Below the pieces are notes generated by a model. That model worked only from the letters and a program-made list of their open reading frames with translations, did not search any database and was not told the origin of the DNA. The translations under genes and the position numbers were made by a program. Positions 32,280-39,578 of a stretch of DNA of 53,484 bases are shown in pieces (the stretch's first letter is position 1; each line of letters opens with the position of its first letter). The DNA comes from A07HB70 sp964512675. Lineage in GTDB: Archaea; Halobacteriota; Halobacteria; Halobacteriales; Haloferacaceae. The stretch lies in the NCBI GenBank assembly GCA_964512675.1, contig CAZEJR010000016.1:1-53484 (forward strand), read 5' to 3'.

Positions 32280-32644
32280 GGGTCGCTCGCCGTCTCCGAC
32301 CCGGTCGGCTCGTCGGTCCGGGCAGCCGCCTCGTCGTCCGCGGTGCGCCCGTCCGGGCCGCCGGTCGCCGTCTCTAGCGCCTCTGTGTCGGCGGGGGTCT
32401 CCCGCCGCGCCGCGGAGACCCGCCGCTCCCCGGCCTCCTCGACGGCGACGGCGAGGCTGCGGTTGTCCATCCGCAGACGCACCCGGTCGGCTGTCGCGGC
32501 GGCCAGCACGAGGCCGAGGAGGACAACGAGCAGCCGCCCGCCTGTCGCGCCCGCAGCGAGGCCCGCCAGCGCGACGGCGGCGAGGACGGCCTCGACACCC
32601 CACCGTCGGAGCCACGCGAGCGCCGCCTCGGCCTCGGACGTCAT
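32276..32644 (-). CDS. Small membrane protein with acidic tail, unrecognised
   Basis: A 122-residue protein (MTSEAEAALAWLRRWGVEAV). Two adjacent hydrophobic segments, LAAVALAGLAAGATGGRLLV and VLLGLVLAAATADRV, are followed by a polar, highly acidic and disordered cytoplasmic tail ending SETASDP. I know no family name. The ATG at 32644 is chosen because residues upstream in the same frame are basic and unstructured. The stop overlaps the secD stop. It lies downstream of rnhB on the same strand (31-base gap), so it may be the last gene of a pus10-rnhB transcript. Confidence 0.6.
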   Translation of the reverse strand: MTSEAEAALAWLRRWGVEAVLAAVALAGLAAGATGGRLLVVLLGLVLAAATADRVRLRMDNRSLAVAVEEAGERRVSAARRETPADTEALETATGGPDGRTADDEAAARTDEPTGSETASDP

Positions 32645-32675
32645 GCGGTCTGCTCCGTCGCCCGCCAGATAAACC

Positions 32676-33329
32676 TTAGAACTCGTCGAGTGCGGACTGC
32701 TCGGCAGCGGCGAGCAGGTCGGCACACGTCGCCCACGACGCGCGCGCACAACCCGGGAGCCGTCCGTGGTCGCGGACGAACGCGCGGAGGAACGCCCGCG
32801 TCGTCGGGTCCGAGGGGTAGCCGCTCCCGACCGCGCCGTACTCGTCGCGGAGCGCCGCGACCCGCCGGTCGCGTTCGACCTTCGCGACGACGCTCGCGGC
32901 GCCGACGACCGGGACGCGCTCGTCCGCGGCGTGGTCGGCGGTGACGGAGACGTCGGGCCCGCCGTCGGCGACGGTCTCGCGGAGCCGTCGTCCGAACCGC
33001 GCCGCGTCGACGTCCGCGGCGTCGGCGTACACCGGGTCGCCCGGCCGTGCGACCGCCCGGACTGCCGCGGCCTGTCCGGCGAGCGTCAGTCCGTTCATGT
33101 CCGTCCCGGGGTCGTCGATACGCTCGACCGACACCCGGTCGACGGCGACGGCGACCCGGTCGTCGTCGCGCAGCCGCGCGGCGAGTGCCTCGCGCCGGTC
33201 CCCGGAGAGCGTCTTCGAGTCGTCGGCGCCGTCGAGCGCCGCCGCCGGCGCCCGCACCGCGGCACAGACCATCGGGCCGAGCACCGGTCCCTTCCCGGCC
33301 TCGTCGGCGCCGACGACGGGGTCGGTCAC
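32676..33329 (-). CDS. rnhB: Ribonuclease HII
   Basis: A 217-residue type 2 RNase H that cleaves RNA in RNA-DNA hybrids and single misincorporated ribonucleotides. The active site begins VGADEAGKGPVLGPMV, with acidic residues Asp8 and Glu9, and continues YADAADVDAARF and ADHAADERVPVVGAASVVAK with ERDRRV. The GSGYPSDPTTRAFL stretch is archaeal in type. Length is normal. It overlaps the pus10 stop as ATGA (33326-33329), so it is translated after pus10. Confidence 0.94.
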   Translation of the reverse strand: MTDPVVGADEAGKGPVLGPMVCAAVRAPAAALDGADDSKTLSGDRREALAARLRDDDRVAVAVDRVSVERIDDPGTDMNGLTLAGQAAAVRAVARPGDPVYADAADVDAARFGRRLRETVADGGPDVSVTADHAADERVPVVGAASVVAKVERDRRVAALRDEYGAVGSGYPSDPTTRAFLRAFVRDHGRLPGCARASWATCADLLAAAEQSALDEF

Positions 33330-34618
33330 CGCAGGACCGTCTCGTCGGCGAACCGCTCGTCGCCCTCGGCCTCGACCGCCAGCACGTCGAGCGCCGTCAC
33401 CGTGCAGTCGGCGCCGAGCAGTCCGGCGAGACTCGGCTCCGTCCGTCCGTCGTCGCCCGAGACGAGCTCCTTGACGTACAGGCCTCCCTCGCCGTGGACC
33501 TCGACGGTCGCCTCGCGCGGCTCGTCGAGCGCCGCGTCGATTCCGTAGACGGTCCGCTCGCGGGTCTTGCCGGCCCGCCGGTGGTCGACCCGCGCCGGCG
33601 TGTACTGCGCGACGGTCGCGCCGTCGAGACGGTCGACGGCGTCGGCGAGCGCCGCCTCGTCGACGGCGGCGTCGAACGCGACGGTCGCGCGGTAGCGCTT
33701 CGCGGCGTCGAGGGTCTTCACCCGCTCGACCATCTCGTGGGTCGCGTGCCGGAGTCCGTCGACCTCGACGGCAGCCTCGGCGAACGCGCCGACGTCGGCG
33801 GCGAGTCGCTCCAGGTCGACGGTCCGGCGGCGCGGGTCGGCCACCTCGACGACGAACGGGCGGCCCGTCCCGAGCATCCGGGCGTCGACGTCCTCGCGGC
33901 CCGCGCCGTGGAAGGTGGCGCCGACACCGTCCATCACGTCCTCGACGACGGGCGCGACGAGTCCCTCGACGCTGCGCTGGTAGGTGAGTCCGGTGCCGTC
34001 ACAGTCCTCGCACTCGCCGCGCCCGCTCCGGCCCGTGCCGTCACAGGTCCGACAGGGCCAGCGCGTCTGCGGGATGCCCCGCTCCAGCTTCCGGTAGCGC
34101 CCGTAGACGAACGCCGAGTTGACCTGCGCCTCGACGGTGTCGGCGTCGACGTCAACGAGGAACTGGACGTCCGGGCGCTCGAAGTCCACCGTCGTCCCGG
34201 TCAGCCGTCCGACCCGCTTGCCGGTCTCGCGGTTGACCTCGGCGCGGAGCGGTTCGCCCGCCTCCGGGTCGAGGCCGGCGTCCTCGCGCAGCAGGCGCTC
34301 GTTCTCCTCGACCAGCGGCGGGATCCGCGTCCCGACCTGGTAGGTGTCGAACTCGGCGTCGCCGACGGCCGCGACGGCCCGCTCGGCGAACTCGTCGAAC
34401 CGGCCGGCGATCCCCTCACACACCCAGCACGCCTCTGGCGCGACCGGGTCGTACGGCTCGTCGGCAGCGAGCGCGAGCGTCGTCCGGAGCGCCGCGCCTC
34501 GCTCGGCGTCGGTCAGTCCGTGGCTCCGGTCGGCGACCGGACGGCCGAGACAGGCGTCACAGACCGGCCCGGTCGCGACGGCGTCGCGGGCGACGGAGAC
34601 GAGTGCCGGTGCGTCCAC
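33326..34618 (-). CDS. pus10: tRNA pseudouridine(54/55) synthase Pus10
   Basis: A 430-residue archaeal Pus10, which forms pseudouridine 54 and 55 in the T-loop. The N-terminal THUMP-like zinc domain has CDAC (20-23) and a second pair CWVC. The middle carries a double zinc-knuckle, CRTCDGTGRSGRGE followed by CEDCDGTG. The catalytic aspartate sits in GAGREDVDARMLGTGRPFV. C-terminal motifs are RRAGKTRERTVYGI and GGLYVKELVSGDDGRTEPSL. It is the first gene of an operon with rnhB. Its product at position 54 is the substrate of TrmY, encoded 2 kb away. Confidence 0.95.
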   Translation of the reverse strand: MDAPALVSVARDAVATGPVCDACLGRPVADRSHGLTDAERGAALRTTLALAADEPYDPVAPEACWVCEGIAGRFDEFAERAVAAVGDAEFDTYQVGTRIPPLVEENERLLREDAGLDPEAGEPLRAEVNRETGKRVGRLTGTTVDFERPDVQFLVDVDADTVEAQVNSAFVYGRYRKLERGIPQTRWPCRTCDGTGRSGRGECEDCDGTGLTYQRSVEGLVAPVVEDVMDGVGATFHGAGREDVDARMLGTGRPFVVEVADPRRRTVDLERLAADVGAFAEAAVEVDGLRHATHEMVERVKTLDAAKRYRATVAFDAAVDEAALADAVDRLDGATVAQYTPARVDHRRAGKTRERTVYGIDAALDEPREATVEVHGEGGLYVKELVSGDDGRTEPSLAGLLGADCTVTALDVLAVEAEGDERFADETVLR

Positions 34619-34737
34619 GCCGACACCAGACAGCCACGGCCCGTGGCTCTTTCGCTCCGCGGCGCGTCGTCCGGCGAGAGCGGTGAGCGAGTGGAGGGCG
34701 CGGGCTGTCCGGCCCGTCCGAGCGCCCGACTGCGGAC

Positions 34738-34764
34738 GGGGGTGATCGTAGACGTATCACCCCC
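34738..34764. promoter_or_regulatory. Perfect 9-bp inverted repeat in the pus10/ABC intergenic region
   Basis: GGGGGTGAT (34738-34746) and ATCACCCCC (34756-34764) are perfect inverted copies separated by nine bases (cgtagacgt). It lies 120 bases before the pus10 start and 90 bases before the ABC transporter start. An operator for a dimeric regulator is the simplest reading; a stem-loop in a leader RNA is the alternative. A TATA-like ccttaag lies at about 34823-34829, about 25 bases before the ABC start codon. Confidence 0.5.
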
Positions 34765-34853
34765 ACAGAGGACGAAGCCCGACGGCCCGTGGTCGACCCG
34801 GAGGGAGCGGCGATCCCGCGCTCCTTAAGCCGCCGCGCGCCCGATATCCGGCA

Positions 34854-35846
34854 GTGAGTGTCCCCGCGATCGCGGTTCGCAACCTGCAGAAGTCCTACGG
34901 CGGCGTCGTCGCCCTCGACGGCGTCGACCTGACCGTGCCCGCCGGGAGCTTCTTCGGTCTCCTCGGGCCGAACGGCGCCGGCAAGACGACGTTCATCGAG
35001 ACGCTCGTCGGTCTCGTCCGGGGTGACGGCGGCGAGGCGACCGTGTTCGGCCACGACGTCGAACGCGAGTACCGCGCGGCGCGCGACGCGATCGGTCTCG
35101 CGCCACAGGAGTTCAACGTCGACCGGTTCTTCCCGATCCACGAGGTGCTGGAGCACAAGGCCGGCTACCACGGCTACGGCCGGAGCGAGGCCCGCGAGCG
35201 CGCGACGCGGGCGCTCGACCGCGTCGGGCTCCAGGAGAAGCGCGACCAGCAGTTCAGCCAGCTCTCGGGCGGGATGAAGCGGCGAGTCGTGCTCGCACGC
35301 GCGCTGGTCACCGACCCCGACCTGCTCATCCTCGACGAGCCGACCGCCGGCGTCGACGTCCAGCTGCGCCGGGACCTCTGGGAGACGGTGACCGACCTGA
35401 ACGAGTCGGGGACGACGGTGCTGCTCACCACCCACTACATCGAGGAGGCAGAGCGGCTCTGCGACGAGGTGGCGATCATGAGCCGCGGGCGCGTCGTCGA
35501 GACGGCCACGCCGGAGGCGCTGATGAACCGCGGAACCGACCGCATCACCGTGCGTCTGCGCGACCCGCCGGCGACGACACCGGAGGTCGCGGCGGGCGGC
35601 GACCGCGTCGAGGACGTCCGCGTGGAGGGCGACCGTCTCGTCGTCACCGCGCGGGGTGGCGGCCTCGTCGCCCCGGAGCTCGTTCGGGAGCTCGACCGCG
35701 CGGGCTACGAGCTGGTCGACCTCGACGTCTCGCGGACGTCGCTGGAGGAGGTGTTCGTCGACATGACCGCAACCGGCCACGGCGGGCTGGACGAGTCGAC
35801 CGACGGCGAGGCCGACGCGCTGACCGCCGACGGAGGGACGCCGTGA
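34854..35846 (+). CDS. ABC-2 type transporter, ATP-binding protein
   Basis: A 330-residue ABC ATPase with a GTG start (VSVPAIAVRNLQKSYGGVVA). Walker A GPNGAGKTT (38-46), Q-loop LAPQEFN, signature LSGGMKRR (137-144), Walker B LLILDEP (157-163) and H-loop TTHYIEEAERLCDEV are intact. The C-terminal 90 residues (DRITVRLRDPPATT onward, DVSRTSLEEVFVDMT) are typical of drug, lipid or polysaccharide exporters of the DrrA/NodI class. An acidic disordered tail follows. The permease starts in the overlapping GTGA, so the two are translationally coupled. The substrate is unknown. Confidence 0.92.
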   Translation: MSVPAIAVRNLQKSYGGVVALDGVDLTVPAGSFFGLLGPNGAGKTTFIETLVGLVRGDGGEATVFGHDVEREYRAARDAIGLAPQEFNVDRFFPIHEVLEHKAGYHGYGRSEARERATRALDRVGLQEKRDQQFSQLSGGMKRRVVLARALVTDPDLLILDEPTAGVDVQLRRDLWETVTDLNESGTTVLLTTHYIEEAERLCDEVAIMSRGRVVETATPEALMNRGTDRITVRLRDPPATTPEVAAGGDRVEDVRVEGDRLVVTARGGGLVAPELVRELDRAGYELVDLDVSRTSLEEVFVDMTATGHGGLDESTDGEADALTADGGTP

Positions 35847-36610
35847 GCACGTCGAGCGTCCAGATGGCGACGCTGGTACGCCGCGAGATCCTGCGGTTCG
35901 TCAGGCGACCGTACAACACGTTCCTCCCGCCGATCATCACGAACACGCTCTACTTCTCGGTGTTCGGCGTCATCCTCGGGAGCCGCATCGGCACCGTCGC
36001 CGGGGTGAGCTACATCCAGTTCGTCCTGCCGGGACTGGTGGTGCTCGGATCCATCTCGGACGCGTTCGAGAACGCGTCGTTCTCGGTGTTCCACGGCCGG
36101 TGGGAGAGCTACATCGACGCGGTGACGACAGCGCCGATGACCCACCGCGGGATGGTCGTGTCGTACGTCGCCGCCAGCGCCGTCCGGGGGCTGCTCACCG
36201 CCGCCCTCATCGTCGGCGTCGGCCTCCTCTTTACCTCCGCGCCGGTCCCGAACCCGCTCTACCTCGTCGGGTTCCTGCTGGTCGTCGCCGTCCTGTTCGC
36301 CGGGCTCGGCGTCGCAGGCGGCCTGTGGGCCGGCGACTTCGACAACCTCACCGTCCTGAACCAGTTCATCCTCCGACCGCTCGTGTTCTTCGGCGCGGTG
36401 TTCTACTCGCTCGACGTCCTGCCGCCGCTCTGGCGGACCGCGTCGCTCCTGAACCCGATGGTGTACATGGTCAACGGCGTGCGGTACGGGATGATAGGCG
36501 TCACGGAGTTGGACCCGAACTCGTCGCTCGCCGTCCTGTCCGGCGCAGCCGTCGCCGTCCTCTTGATCGACCTCGCGCTGTTTCGGCGCGGCTACGGGCT
36601 GACAGAGTGA
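35843..36610 (+). CDS. ABC-2 type transporter permease
   Basis: A 255-residue membrane protein with six predicted segments and a GTG start overlapping the ATPase stop. The ABC2 signature FDNLTVLNQFILRPLVFFGAVFYSLDVLPP is present, with the amphipathic start LVRREILRFVRRPYNTFLPP. The family matches DrrB/NodJ-like exporters. It pairs with the upstream ATPase, and the unit probably assembles as a 2+2 complex in the membrane. Its stop overlaps trmY (GTGA at 36607-36610), so the exporter and a tRNA methyltransferase share one transcript, a pairing with no obvious functional logic. Confidence 0.9.
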   Translation: MSTSSVQMATLVRREILRFVRRPYNTFLPPIITNTLYFSVFGVILGSRIGTVAGVSYIQFVLPGLVVLGSISDAFENASFSVFHGRWESYIDAVTTAPMTHRGMVVSYVAASAVRGLLTAALIVGVGLLFTSAPVPNPLYLVGFLLVVAVLFAGLGVAGGLWAGDFDNLTVLNQFILRPLVFFGAVFYSLDVLPPLWRTASLLNPMVYMVNGVRYGMIGVTELDPNSSLAVLSGAAVAVLLIDLALFRRGYGLTE

Positions 36611-37218
36611 CCCGGTCGTTTCTCGTCGTCGGCCACGACGCGCCGACGACGCCGGCGTTCTCGCTCGACGACCTGCCCGGCGCGGGCCGGGTGGATCTCC
36701 TCGCGCGGTGTCTCGTCGCCGGGCTCCTCCGCTCGCACGGCGTCCGCGAGGACGCCCGTGTCCACCTCGTCCTCGACGACAGCTACACGCTGGTCGTCGA
36801 CGGCGCGACGGTCCGTGGACTCCACCCGGACGAGCGCTCGACCGCCGCCCGGATCCGCGGGACGCTGGAGGCACGCGACGAGGCGATCGGGGCGCTCCCG
36901 GCGGAGCCGAGCCCCGGCGTGGCGCTCTACCGCGGCGGGCTCGAGTCGGCACTCGACCGCGCCGCAGCGGACGCCGACGGCGTGGTGCTCCTGGACGAAG
37001 ACGGCGCCCCCGTGGCGGCTGTCGACCCGCCGGCGAACCCGCTGTTCGTCTGCTCGGACCACCGCGACCTCACCGCGAGCGACCGCGCCGTCGTCGCCGA
37101 CCACGGCCCCACGCGTCTGTCGCTCGGGCCCGTCGCGCTCCACGCAGACCAGGCGATCGCCGTCGCACACAGTTGGCTCGACACCGACGGGGTCGCGCCC
37201 GACTATCACAAGGGTTAA
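36607..37218 (+). CDS. trmY: tRNA (pseudouridine54-N1)-methyltransferase TrmY
   Basis: A 203-residue SPOUT (alpha/beta knot) methyltransferase that makes N1-methylpseudouridine at position 54, the archaeal replacement for m5U54. I chose the GTG at 36607 (VTRSFLVVGHDAPTTPAFSL), overlapping the permease stop. Family blocks are LPGAGRVDLLARCLVAGLLRSHGVR, FVCSDHRDLTASD and the knot region LSLGPVALHADQAIAVAHSWLD ending PDYHKG. Pus10, which supplies pseudouridine-54, lies just upstream on the other strand. tRNA-Pro follows 27 bases downstream. Confidence 0.94.
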   Translation: MTRSFLVVGHDAPTTPAFSLDDLPGAGRVDLLARCLVAGLLRSHGVREDARVHLVLDDSYTLVVDGATVRGLHPDERSTAARIRGTLEARDEAIGALPAEPSPGVALYRGGLESALDRAAADADGVVLLDEDGAPVAAVDPPANPLFVCSDHRDLTASDRAVVADHGPTRLSLGPVALHADQAIAVAHSWLDTDGVAPDYHKG

Positions 37219-37245
37219 CAGCCGTTCGAACCTCTGACTGCCCGC

Positions 37246-37318
37246 GGGCCGGTGGGGTAGCTTGGTATCCTTCGGCCTTCGGGTGGCCGTAACCGCAGTT
37301 CGAATCTGCGCCGGCCCA
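37246..37318 (+). tRNA. tRNA-Pro(CGG)
   Basis: A 73-base cloverleaf. The acceptor GGGCCGG pairs with CCGGCCC, with discriminator A. The anticodon stem CGGCC/GGCCG encloses TTCGGGT, giving anticodon CGG, and G37 is as expected for proline. The T-arm reads CGCAGTTCGAATCTGCG. CCA is not encoded. It closes the trmY transcript side; a similar 3' fragment lies 130 bases downstream. Confidence 0.94.
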
Positions 37319-37618
37319 CTTCTCCCGCATCTCGACAGACGAGCGCCGCGAACGAAGTGAGCGGCGCGAGTCCACCCCGAGTGCGGGTGCGTGGGGAACG
37401 CGAAGATTCGAATCAGGGAACGGAGCGACCGACGGGAGCGAAGTGACCGTGGTTCGACACCTCCGTCGGCCCACCGTTCCCGAACACCACCCGGAGTCAC
37501 TCGTCGGACGTGACGACCCGTGACCGCGGCTGATCCGACCGCACGCCCGGGTGTATCGAGCCGCGGAGAGGCGTCCGGTCGGGTCGGTTCGCCCGACCGC
37601 TGTCACCCCGGTGTGTGC
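37319..37618. other. Gene-poor spacer with a tRNA-Pro-like 3' fragment
   Basis: No gene is seen in these 300 bases. Positions 37446-37474 (accgtggttcgac, then cctccgtcggcccac) match the tRNA-Pro 3' end in blocks: ACCG, GTTCGA and CGGCCCAC, with the middle diverged. Two short similar runs (gaacgaagtgagcg near 37353 and gagcgaagtgaccg near 37437) flank it. This could be a worn attachment site of a lost integrative element or a tRNA remnant. The fragment cannot form a complete T-stem. Confidence 0.4.
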
Positions 37619-37828
37619 CTACGTATCGGCTGTGTCGATCCCGAGCGCCTCGTTTACCCCGCAGAAACACGTCACTGCGTTGAATCCGAACGCGAGCGCC
37701 CCGACGGCAGCCAGCAGGCCGGTCTTTCGCGTCCCGTCGCGGAGTGTGCTGACGGCGACGACAGTCAGCAGGACGGCGAGCACTGCGCGGGCGAGCCGGT
37801 CACGACCGCCGACGTTCGTCTCTGTCAC
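37619..37828 (-). CDS. DUF2892 (YgaP-like) two-helix membrane protein
   Basis: A 69-residue protein. I chose the GTG at 37828 (VTETNVGGRDRLARAVLAVL) because homology starts there and a TATA-like cttgtatctt (plus-strand 37853-37862) sits 25-34 bases upstream. The family pattern is clear: N-terminal NVGGRDRLARAV, two membrane helices, and a C-terminal C-x-C region FNAVTCFCGVNEALGI, where relatives have V-T-G-x-C-P-x-N. A longer reading (158 residues) adds arginine-rich non-conserved sequence. Function is unknown; relatives are often next to sulfurtransferase (rhodanese) genes. Confidence 0.8.
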   Translation of the reverse strand: MTETNVGGRDRLARAVLAVLLTVVAVSTLRDGTRKTGLLAAVGALAFGFNAVTCFCGVNEALGIDTADT

Positions 37829-38394
37829 GTCGAGATCCCGAGACGCGTCGGGCTTGTATCTTGCTCCGCCCCGGTCCGGGACGGAGACGGGGTCCGTCGT
37901 CCCTCGCTCGCCCGTGAGGAGGACGTGGCCGCGACGACCCGCGAGAGTGCCGCGCACGGGCGAGCGGTGGACTGCCGACCGAGGGTGGCGACCCGGTCGA
38001 CAGCCGCCGCGAGCCGTCCGTCGGCTTCGAGTGTCGGAAACACCGGCTCGCGAACGCGGAGGGGTCCCGGAGTCGCCTGGTGGATCCGGCGCCATCGAGT
38101 CGGTGTCCAGGGGTCAGAGACAGAGCAGACCCGTGATCACTCCCGTCGCGGTCGGGGACCCCCCGATCACGACTGGGTTCGTCGACGTGTGGACGACACG
38201 GACGGCGACCGTCTCGCCGCTGTTGCGTTCACGCTCGGGACTGGCCGATCCAGCGGCTCACGCACACACCCGTGGTGTCGTCCAGGTCGTGCGACCGCCG
38301 GCACAGAGACACGGACAGAGAGAGCAGGAACGGCAGACCGAGGGCGTGTCAGCTGAGCACAAGGGTTATACACGGGGGACACGCATACTGTCGT
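37829..38394. other. 566-base region without a convincing gene
   Basis: Several long frames are open on both strands, but none shows protein-like composition or recognisable motifs. The region is slightly less GC-biased than its flanks and contains repeated cgaccg and gtcgac-type runs. It holds the DUF2892 promoter at its left end and a TATA-like ggttata at about 38364-38370 for the small gene at 38395. It looks like decayed or newly acquired DNA. Confidence 0.45.
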
Positions 38395-38607
38395 ATGTCG
38401 AAGAAATCGGCAGAAAAGTTGGCTCATGTCGTGTGTAACTCGGATACGAGCGACAGAACGAGTACGAAAGCCCGCGAAGAGCTCGCGATCCGGGCAGAAG
38501 CCGGAGACATCGACGCGATCTACCAGCTGGACCGGATCAGCACGAGCAGCGGCGCTCGCACCAGGGACAAGCAGGCGGTCGTAGAGACGCTCAGGAACGC
38601 GATCTGA
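38395..38607 (+). CDS. Small 70-residue orphan protein
   Basis: A 70-residue protein (MSKKSAEKLAHVVCNSDTSD) with a balanced charge unlike the acidic neighbours. The body AREELAIRAEAGDIDAIYQLDRIS looks helical, and the end RDKQAVVETLRNAI resembles a short amphipathic helix. Its codon use (tcg, aag, gaa, tca) is less GC-biased than that of its neighbours. A good TATA-like stretch (ggttata, about 25-31 bases upstream) supports expression from the ATG at 38395. I recognise no family. It could be an accessory gene, since it borders the gene-poor stretch after tRNA-Pro. Confidence 0.6.
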   Translation: MSKKSAEKLAHVVCNSDTSDRTSTKAREELAIRAEAGDIDAIYQLDRISTSSGARTRDKQAVVETLRNAI

Positions 38608-38643
38608 CCGGCGCAGCCGGACGACTAGACGGCGTGCCGTTGG

Positions 38644-39468
38644 TCAGGACTCGCGGATCGCCTCGATGATGTTCGACCGGTCGTCCTCGCTGTCGGCGCT
38701 GCCGTCGTCGCTCCAGACCTGCTCTGGCATCGGGAGCCCCTCCCACAGCGCCGGGTCGAGCGGCGCCGGGTCGCGGTCGAACCGCTCCTCGAGGAGCCAC
38801 TGGAGCTGTCGTGCGTGCTGTCCGGCGTGCCACGTCGTCCGCTCGAAGTACTCGTGGACCGTGGGGTCGCCGTAGTAGACGTCTGCCTGCGCCGACCAGT
38901 CGCGGTCCCGCCGAGGACCCTCGTACCAGTCGCGGAGTCGGACGCGGACGTGTCGGCCGTAGGTGACGAGCGCGTCTGTCGACAGGTTGGCCCACTCGGG
39001 CTCGGGCTCGTAGCTCTCCATCGGCGTTCCGGCCTCGTGTTCGAGGAACGACTCCGGGATACTGTAGGTGTGAAAGACGAGCTGGCCGACGGTCCGGGGG
39101 CGGTTCGCTATCGGTCCGTCGAGCCCGTCGGCGGGGAGCTGCTCGGTGTACCGCTCGACCGCGTCAAGGACGGTCCCGAGACGCCGGTAGAGCTCGTCGA
39201 CCGGGAGCAGCTCCGTCTCGTGGTCGACACCGGCGATACGCGCGACGGCCTGGAGGTCCTGTGCGTCCGCCCAGTCGTCGCCGTGCCTGACGACCGGGAC
39301 CTGACGCGGGAGACCCCGGGACTCCATCCTGTCGAGGATCGACATGTCCTCCGCGACGTTGTGCGACACGAACGGGACGTCGTTCCGCTCGAGGAACTCC
39401 TTCGCGCGGAGACAGCTCGTACAGCCGGTCGCCCAGTAGAGGTGTGTCCGGTCGTCTGGTGTCGACAT
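38644..39468 (-). CDS. Glutaredoxin-like domain fused to a DinB-like domain
   Basis: A 274-residue two-domain protein. Residues 1-80 are glutaredoxin/GST-N-like, with redox motif CTSC (16-19) in ATGCTSCLRAKEFLERND and the cis-proline region GLPRQVPVV. Residues 90-240 form a DinB four-helix bundle with a plausible metal triad His133 (LVFHTY), His213 and His217 (TTWHAGQHARQ). DinB relatives include thiol S-transferases. Haloarchaea use gamma-glutamylcysteine, so a thiol-dependent detoxification role is an attractive inference. A C-terminal acidic tail follows. It is divergent from the DCC-like gene, with 110 bases between starts. Confidence 0.85.
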   Translation of the reverse strand: MSTPDDRTHLYWATGCTSCLRAKEFLERNDVPFVSHNVAEDMSILDRMESRGLPRQVPVVRHGDDWADAQDLQAVARIAGVDHETELLPVDELYRRLGTVLDAVERYTEQLPADGLDGPIANRPRTVGQLVFHTYSIPESFLEHEAGTPMESYEPEPEWANLSTDALVTYGRHVRVRLRDWYEGPRRDRDWSAQADVYYGDPTVHEYFERTTWHAGQHARQLQWLLEERFDRDPAPLDPALWEGLPMPEQVWSDDGSADSEDDRSNIIEAIRES

Positions 39469-39578
39469 CGCCAGGACGGCCGCGAGGCTACCTCAAAAGT
39501 CTGGCTAGGGGTCGTGGCGCCGCCGGCGCGGAGAGCCCGGTCCAGAACCCTCATGAGCCTCGCGCCTGTCGAGTCGGT

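Noticed and set aside
37520..38438. Overlapping long plus-strand frames across the gene-poor region
   Set aside because: Arginine-, threonine- and serine-rich composition with no domain pattern. They overlap the better supported DUF2892 gene.
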